From contig CAZGMS010000003.1 of assembly GCA_964526915.1 (NCBI GenBank), positions 1 to 9,823 of the forward strand: a DNA stretch of 9,823 bases, in the 5' to 3' direction. The notes under the pieces were generated by a model, which saw only the letters and a list, made by a program, of their open reading frames with translations, did not search any database and had not been told where the DNA came from. The translations under genes were made by a program, and so were the position numbers. Source of the DNA: JAHJDR01 sp964526915 (GTDB lineage Bacteria > UBA10199 > JADGCS01). Shown piece by piece: positions 5,853-9,823 of this stretch. Position 1 is the first letter of the stretch. Every line of letters begins with the position of its first letter.

Positions 5853-8750
5853 ATGAAAAAATATTTAAAGCCATTGCAAACGATAAGGGCGCGAATAATA
5901 CTATTGCTTGTTGCTACGGTTCTTTTTTTCATAGTTTTTTATTCGTCTATCACGCATTACTTCACATCATCGATCAAGAATAGCATTCAAACCTTAACAA
6001 GTAATTCTTTTCACACAGTTTCTGAATTGACAGAAGGAGCGTTTCTCAAAAAAGAAGAAGCCGCAATATCTAATCTCATGGACGAAAAAGCTTACCGTGT
6101 AAATATGCTTTTGAACGACCTAGAAAGAATGGTCGAATTGGAGTCGTTCTTTGTCAGCAATTTATTGGCAAGCAATAAAAAAAGTCATGACAAGATATTT
6201 GAACCAAGTGACTTTTTGAACAATCCACAAATCAAGAAGGGGCTTGTTGATAATCCCAAATATGATGTTGCGGTGTCTTTGGAATATCCTGATTTGATGC
6301 TTAGAGATCAATCAAACTATCAGACATACAGCTACATATACAAAGAACTGCGGCCCATTTTAAAAAATCTATACACTCAATACCAGCATGTTCTTTGGAC
6401 CTACATTGGTTTTGATGGCGATGGAAGCTTTCTGAATTATCCAGGTACATATGCAGATCCGCCAGATTACGATCCTAGGAAGAGGCCTTGGTATATTTCG
6501 GCGAAACTATCAAATGAGATTATTTGGGAGGAACCATATTACGATAGTGGACAAGGCAAACTGGTATTAACTGTCGCAAAAGCGATATATCATCCCACAA
6601 CGCAAAAATTTTTCGCTGTGGTTGGTACAGATCTTCTGTTGAAAAATTTTATTGAGGACATTGTTGATGATAAAAATAATTATAACATGATTTACCTAGT
6701 GCTCGATGATGCGGGTAAAATATTGTACAAAAAAGGTGATGAAACAATATTTGGTGAGTGGAAAGACAAACGCAAAGATACACATTTAACAACCTATCTT
6801 AAAAATATAGAGATGAATGCCTATAATGCCGTTCCACCCAATGGGCATGGAGAGCTAATGTTGGGCCAAGACACTTTTTACGTGTATAAAAGAAAACTTG
6901 ACAGAGTGGGTTGGACAGTTGTGGGTTTGCTGGAAAAGTCAAAAACATTGGCGGCATATCATGAAACCTTGATAGGGCTTAACGAGGCCACAAAAAACAC
7001 TCAAAACAAAATAGCGTATTATGTAAATCTGCATTACGTGCTCATTGGGTTGTTGATCGTGTTTGGGGGTATTGTTTTATTTGTGTCTTATAGGATATTA
7101 AAGGCTGTTTTTGTTGTCCCCTTTAGCCGACTGGTCGCCTTTATTGAAAACTTGGAAATGACCAGTCGATTTGATGATGTTGTGTCCGGTTTTCATGAAA
7201 AAAATGAAATCGGAATTGTAACAAAGGCATTGGTGGATTACAGAAAAAGGGTTCTTGATTATCAGAACAAAATTGAAAAATCTGTTGAATTTCAAGCCAT
7301 TGCCACCACCGCCCGTCAAGTGGCGCATGACATCCGTTCGCCTCTGACGTCACTCAAGATCGCCACAGCTGAACTCAAGGAAGTCCCCGAGGAAGAACGC
7401 CTCATCATCCGGTCGGCGGTGCAGAGAATCGAGGACATTGCGAATGATCTATCGAATAGGAGGCTTAAGGCGCAAGGCGTAGGGCATAAGGAGGGAGACG
7501 GGGAACGAGCTCACGAACTCACGAGCTTACGAACTCACGAAACGTACCCTCAAGGGCACAAGCGATACGCTAACCCCGATACGTTCTTTTCCCCAACACT
7601 AGCCCTTGGCACTAACACCAACACCAACACTGGCACTGGCACTACCCCGCACCTCCTCTCAGCCGTGATTGAATCCTTGGTGTCAGAGAAACGCATACAG
7701 TATCGCGGTCGCCCGAACGTCAACATTGAGGCCAGACTGGGGAGCGAGTCATACGGCCTCTTTGCCAATGTGGAGCTGAAAGAATTCAAGCGCGTTCTCT
7801 CAAACGTCATCAACAACGCCGTAGAAGCCTTTGATAATGAGGGGGAAGTGGTGGTTGCTATGAGAGCCGTAGAGCCACAGAGCCGTGGAGCCAATGATTC
7901 AGAATTTACCGAGGCTCCAACGCCCCATGGTTCCATGGCTCAAGAAATTCAAATCACCATCACCGACACCGGCAAAGGGATTCCAGCAGACATTTTGCCC
8001 CAACTCATGAATCAGGGGGCGACGTTTGGCAAAGAGAAGGGTCAGGGACTGGGCTTGTATCACGCGCGCGAAACGATTCGAGCGTGGGGTGGCGATATTG
8101 CCATTGAATCAAAAGTGGGCAAAGGGACAACTGTTACTTTGACTTTGCCCAAAGAAAAAGAACCTGAGTGGTTTGTGGGGGAACTCGTGGTTCGTGGATC
8201 GTGGGTTGTGAATCGAGAGGGAAATAACAACAAACTTCAAACCGGTGAACAATCAACTGTGACACCTATTGCCAGTCAAAACATTGTTTTAACAGAAAGA
8301 GAAACAACAACAAAGAACTTGCCCTATGCGATCCATACCCTCTGGGGCACAAGCGATCCACGATCCATACCCTCTGGGGCACAAGCGATCCACGCTTCCC
8401 CCAAATCCATCCTCATCCTCAACGATGACGCTGGTTTGCTGTTATCGATGAAGATTATTTTAAAAAAGGAAGGTTACACGGTGTTCGGCGTGGCCACTGT
8501 GCAGGAGGCCATCAAGCTCTTGTCGGAACAAAAAATTGATTTCGTATTGTCCGATATCAATCTGGGCGAGAACCAGCCGGATGGTTTTGAGTTCATCAAA
8601 CACGTGCGTACCCGTGACGCCTCCTTGCCGTTTTATTTCATGTCGGGCTACCAGGCCAGCGAACTCCGCTCCAAAGCCCTCTCCGAGGGCGCCACAGGTT
8701 ACCTGCAAACCCCCGTCTCCAAAGATGAGCTGATGGTGTTGGTGAAGTAG
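5853..8750 (+). CDS. Hybrid sensor histidine kinase: dCache, HAMP-like, HisKA, HATPase, receiver
   Basis: A 965-residue inner-membrane kinase. TM1 is about 13-33 and TM2 about 393-413. Between them is a periplasmic dCache_1 domain with DPRKRPWY, EPYYDSGQG and VVGTD. Y206, R211, W213, Y214, Y229, D231 and D260 correspond to the amino-acid-binding residues I recall from PctA-type dCache sensors, so an amino acid ligand is likely. A HAMP-like linker (414-475) leads to HisKA, with phospho-acceptor H492 in QVAHDIRSPL. The HATPase has its N-box at 651-660, DTGKGI at 705-710 and GQGLGL at 730-735. The receiver (852-965) has D858/D859, phospho-acceptor D901 and S931, but the conserved Lys before Pro is T953. 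Codons shift from AT-rich to GC-rich at about residue 480. Linkers at 536-600, 671-697, 778-787 and 826-848 are encoded by short repeats. The ribosome binding site is weak, so translation may be coupled to the GNAT gene. Confidence 0.93.
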   Translation: MKKYLKPLQTIRARIILLLVATVLFFIVFYSSITHYFTSSIKNSIQTLTSNSFHTVSELTEGAFLKKEEAAISNLMDEKAYRVNMLLNDLERMVELESFFVSNLLASNKKSHDKIFEPSDFLNNPQIKKGLVDNPKYDVAVSLEYPDLMLRDQSNYQTYSYIYKELRPILKNLYTQYQHVLWTYIGFDGDGSFLNYPGTYADPPDYDPRKRPWYISAKLSNEIIWEEPYYDSGQGKLVLTVAKAIYHPTTQKFFAVVGTDLLLKNFIEDIVDDKNNYNMIYLVLDDAGKILYKKGDETIFGEWKDKRKDTHLTTYLKNIEMNAYNAVPPNGHGELMLGQDTFYVYKRKLDRVGWTVVGLLEKSKTLAAYHETLIGLNEATKNTQNKIAYYVNLHYVLIGLLIVFGGIVLFVSYRILKAVFVVPFSRLVAFIENLEMTSRFDDVVSGFHEKNEIGIVTKALVDYRKRVLDYQNKIEKSVEFQAIATTARQVAHDIRSPLTSLKIATAELKEVPEEERLIIRSAVQRIEDIANDLSNRRLKAQGVGHKEGDGERAHELTSLRTHETYPQGHKRYANPDTFFSPTLALGTNTNTNTGTGTTPHLLSAVIESLVSEKRIQYRGRPNVNIEARLGSESYGLFANVELKEFKRVLSNVINNAVEAFDNEGEVVVAMRAVEPQSRGANDSEFTEAPTPHGSMAQEIQITITDTGKGIPADILPQLMNQGATFGKEKGQGLGLYHARETIRAWGGDIAIESKVGKGTTVTLTLPKEKEPEWFVGELVVRGSWVVNREGNNNKLQTGEQSTVTPIASQNIVLTERETTTKNLPYAIHTLWGTSDPRSIPSGAQAIHASPKSILILNDDAGLLLSMKIILKKEGYTVFGVATVQEAIKLLSEQKIDFVLSDINLGENQPDGFEFIKHVRTRDASLPFYFMSGYQASELRSKALSEGATGYLQTPVSKDELMVLVK
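7460..7494. repeat. Intragenic heptamer repeat, AAGGCGT type
   Basis: Five 7-bp units, GAGGCTT, AAGGCGC, AAGGCGT, AGGGCAT and AAGGAGG, lie in frame within the kinase gene, just after the HisKA domain. They encode roughly RRLKAQGVGHKEG. The unit matches the intergenic arrays at 587-628 and 3588-3608, and the closing AAGGAGG is identical to the one at 622-628. Confidence 0.9.
7510..7541. repeat. Intragenic octamer repeat CTCACGAA x4
   Basis: Four tandem octamers, CTCACGAA, CTCACGAG, CTTACGAA and CTCACGAA, lie within the kinase linker between HisKA and HATPase. Because 8 is not a multiple of 3, each unit is read in a different frame, giving no repeated peptide. The same octamer occurs between genes at 1275-1290. 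Confidence 0.92.
7608..7643. repeat. Intragenic hexamer repeat encoding GT/NT dipeptides
   Basis: GGCACT, AACACC, AACACC, AACACT, GGCACT, GGCACT run in tandem and are read in phase as GTNTNTNTGTGT. This gives the kinase a flexible Thr-rich linker just before the HATPase domain (PHLLSAVIESLVSEKR). It differs from the other arrays in having a 6-bp, frame-neutral unit. Confidence 0.9.
7864..7941. repeat. In-frame 78-bp palindromic insert in the HATPase domain
   Basis: Arms at 7864-7892 and 7913-7941 are inverted copies, matching at 21 of 29 positions, around a 20-base loop. The left arm is itself built of octamers GAGCCGTA, GAGCCACA, GAGCCGTG, GAGCCAAT, and the right arm of CCATGGTT, CCATGGCT. 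The element is 78 bp, exactly 26 codons. It sits in a beta-hairpin loop of the HATPase between EVVVAM and EIQITITDTG, where family members usually have a short turn. Confidence 0.75.
8186..8213. repeat. Intragenic heptamer repeat CGTGGNT
   Basis: CGTGGTT, CGTGGAT, CGTGGGT and TGTGAAT lie in tandem in the linker between HATPase and receiver, encoding VVRGSWVVN. It is another 7-bp array with a unit of its own. Confidence 0.85.
8330..8393. repeat. Perfect 32-bp tandem duplication before the receiver domain
   Basis: 8330-8361 and 8362-8393 are identical. The unit contains TACCCTCTGGGGCACAAGCG, and a degenerate copy of that core lies at 7545-7566 in the same gene. As 32 is not a multiple of 3, the copies are translated in different frames (AIHTLWGTSD, then RSIPSGAQAIH). 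The receiver is in frame only with both present. Confidence 0.95.
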
Positions 8751-8756
8751 GCGGAA

Positions 8757-8813
8757 GGGTAATGAGTAATGGGTAATGGGAGGGGGAGAAGGGTCGCGGG
8801 AACGCGGGGTGGG
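8757..8813. repeat. GGGTAAT heptamers and G-rich dispersed repeat, copy 2
   Basis: GGGTAAT, GAGTAAT, GGGTAAT (8757-8777) begin six bases after the kinase stop and run into a G-rich stretch containing GGGTCGCGGGAACGCGGGG, which resembles 1326-1372. With the next element it fills the whole gap between the convergent kinase and protoporphyrinogen oxidase genes. No intrinsic terminator is evident there. Confidence 0.85.
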
Positions 8814-8818
8814 TAGAC

Positions 8819-8861
8819 GTGTTCACCCCCTCAGGGGGCAGGCGTGTTCAGGCATTCACGA
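8819..8861. repeat. Composite dispersed repeat with C5/G5 hairpin, copy 2
   Basis: GTGTTCAC, a CCCCC-TCA-GGGGG hairpin (8826-8838), CAGGC, then GTGTTCAG GCATTCAC GAG. This is the same order as at 633-683. The stop codon of the minus-strand protoporphyrinogen oxidase gene (8856-8858) falls inside it. Confidence 0.85.
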
Positions 8862-9823
8862 GCGACGCGTGACACATGACTCGTGACGCATGACGCAATG
8901 CGCCCCGCTCTGCACCGCGTGTTCAATCCCAACGCCTGTCAGATAATTGCCCGCCAGAGTCAGTTCGGGAAGAGTTCTGATGAGTGCGGTGAGTTCATCG
9001 ATGAGGCGCGTGTGGCCGGGCAACAATTGCGGGATCGCGTGGGGATAACGCAGTATTTTGAGAATGGTCGTGTCTGGCAAATTTGATTTTGCGATTCTGC
9101 GATGCTCCTGCACGAGCATGGTTCTGATACCATCATCGTTCAAAGACAGGACATCGGGATCATGAACGCCACCGAAAAAAGAGGCCAATAATGTTTTGTG
9201 TCGCGGTGAGCGATTCAAAAAAATATCGGATGGAAACAGGGTTCCCAAAATCCTGAACGGATAATGTTTTGGCATCAAAAAACCAAAACCCTCGGGCAGG
9301 GCCCTGTGTTCGGTAGGCAAAGACCAGTGTGCCACAAGCACGGGGGCCATCGGGATTTGGTTGAGCAGGGTTTGTGCCTGAGGCAAAAGACCCGACAAGA
9401 GGGCCGCGGCCTCGTGGGGTGGCGTGGCCACGATGAGTGAGCGCGCTGTGTGTGTTGTGTCATTCACACACACTGAGTAGAGGTTGTTGGCGAACGAGAG
9501 CGTGGTCACGTTGGCGTTGGTGACAAGTTCTGCCGAGGATTCCGCGATCAACCGATCAGTCAGCGTTCCCAAACCCGCCTGAAAACTAAACAGCCCTGTC
9601 TGATACGTTTTGCCCTCTTTTTTGAGGCGCTTCTTTTTTTGACGCAGGTACGACCACGCGCCGCGGATCATGGAGCCCTTGTCTTTTTCGAACTGCCAGA
9701 ATTTGGGGAAGGCGGACTTTGCCCCCAATTGTCTGACATCGCCCGCATAGATTCCCGAAACAAATGGCGACATGATGAAGGTGGTCGCCTCTGTGCCAAA
9801 ACGGCGGCAGAAAAAATCCCACG
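8856..9823 (-). CDS. hemG: Protoporphyrinogen oxidase (HemY-type, oxygen-dependent), C-terminal part
   Basis: The gene runs off the right edge; the frame stays open past the ATG at 9773 and reads WDFFCRRFGTEATTFIMSPF, so the FAD-binding N-terminus lies outside the window. The visible part has the family marks RRFGTEA, PFVSGIYAGD, AFPKFWQFEKDKGSMI, and the C-terminal FAD-contact segment GNYLTGVGIEHAV. The enzyme is an FAD flavoprotein that oxidises protoporphyrinogen IX to protoporphyrin IX with oxygen, the penultimate step of haem synthesis, usually at the membrane. The symbol hemG is used in databases for this TIGR00562-type enzyme; hemY is the Bacillus name. After QSG the usual alanine-rich helix is replaced by AHCVMRHESCVTRRS, read from heptamer repeats at 8870-8897. 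A relic of the C-terminal region lies at 3611-3751. Confidence 0.92.
   Translation of the reverse strand, partial: WDFFCRRFGTEATTFIMSPFVSGIYAGDVRQLGAKSAFPKFWQFEKDKGSMIRGAWSYLRQKKKRLKKEGKTYQTGLFSFQAGLGTLTDRLIAESSAELVTNANVTTLSFANNLYSVCVNDTTHTARSLIVATPPHEAAALLSGLLPQAQTLLNQIPMAPVLVAHWSLPTEHRALPEGFGFLMPKHYPFRILGTLFPSDIFLNRSPRHKTLLASFFGGVHDPDVLSLNDDGIRTMLVQEHRRIAKSNLPDTTILKILRYPHAIPQLLPGHTRLIDELTALIRTLPELTLAGNYLTGVGIEHAVQSGAHCVMRHESCVTRRS
8870..8897. repeat. Heptamer repeat TGACRCA inside the protoporphyrinogen oxidase 3' end
   Basis: TGACACA, TGACTCG, TGACGCA, TGACGCA are four tandem 7-bp units. Read on the minus strand they encode the odd basic tail of the oxidase (about CVMRHESCV). This array has its own unit sequence. 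Confidence 0.92.

Larger units (their letters stand above)
3840..7295. other. AT-rich, repeat-free segment, probable horizontally acquired DNA
   Basis: Composition drops near 3840 and rises again sharply near 7295, inside the kinase gene. Hand counts of G+C per 60 bases: 21 at 6001-6060, 20 at 7201-7260, then 34 at 7321-7380 and 35 at 7381-7440. The leader region 3985-4083 is locally more GC-rich. The short heptamer and octamer repeats that crowd the flanking DNA are absent from this segment. It carries a methyltransferase, an acetyltransferase and the kinase sensor half. No integrase, transposase or tRNA is present, so the mode of arrival is unknown. Confidence 0.5.

Noticed and set aside
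3840..7295. AT-rich segment as a classical transposon or integron cassette array
   Set aside because: There is no transposase or integrase, no clear terminal inverted repeats, and I could not find convincing attC core sites around the two shared leaders.
7510..7541. Octamer arrays as a CRISPR
   Set aside because: The units are directly adjacent, 8 bp long and lack spacers, and no cas genes are present.
7550..7936. Minus-strand 128-residue open frame within the kinase gene
   Set aside because: It is the shadow of conserved HATPase coding sequence and of repeats; its product has no recognisable domain.

Overview
The window looks like a chromosomal stretch of a Gram-negative, aerobic bacterium. 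It encodes two secreted lipoproteins with clear lipoboxes, an oxygen-dependent (HemY-type) protoporphyrinogen oxidase, and a TIGR02147/DUF4423 protein, a family known mainly from Fibrobacter, Bdellovibrio and deltaproteobacteria-like lineages. A deltaproteobacterial or Bdellovibrionota-like host is my best guess, with low to moderate confidence.

Layout. 1-609 (+) is the 3' end of a TIGR02147 gene. 737-1267 (+) is a small cysteine-rich lipoprotein. 1512-3584 (+) is a beta-propeller lipoprotein of the PF09826 type. 3611-3751 (-) is a relic matching the 3' end of the protoporphyrinogen oxidase gene, next to a REP-like palindrome. From about 3840 the DNA becomes AT-rich and carries a SAM methyltransferase (4084-4860), a GNAT acetyltransferase (5025 or 5352 to 5837) and the sensor half of a hybrid histidine kinase (5853-8750). 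Inside the kinase, at about 7295, composition switches abruptly back to GC-rich. 8856-9823 (-) is the C-terminal part of protoporphyrinogen oxidase, facing the kinase.

How the parts may work together. The GNAT and kinase genes are 15 bp apart and probably co-transcribed. The kinase has a periplasmic dCache domain with the full residue pattern I know from amino-acid-binding dCache sensors, followed by HisKA, HATPase and a receiver whose conserved lysine is replaced by threonine. The two lipoproteins share an A-rich leader and may be exported surface proteins. Nothing links them functionally to the kinase except proximity.

Most unusual structure. Short tandem repeats with 7- or 8-bp units, each locus with its own unit sequence, fill nearly every spacer outside the AT-rich segment. 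They also lie inside coding DNA: in the kinase linkers and at the 3' ends of the TIGR02147 and protoporphyrinogen oxidase genes. I found none in the AT-rich 3840-7295 stretch. Three observations fit together: a repeat-rich resident genome, a recently arrived repeat-free segment that supplied a new sensor to a resident kinase, and repeat copy number that sets whether the kinase carries its receiver.
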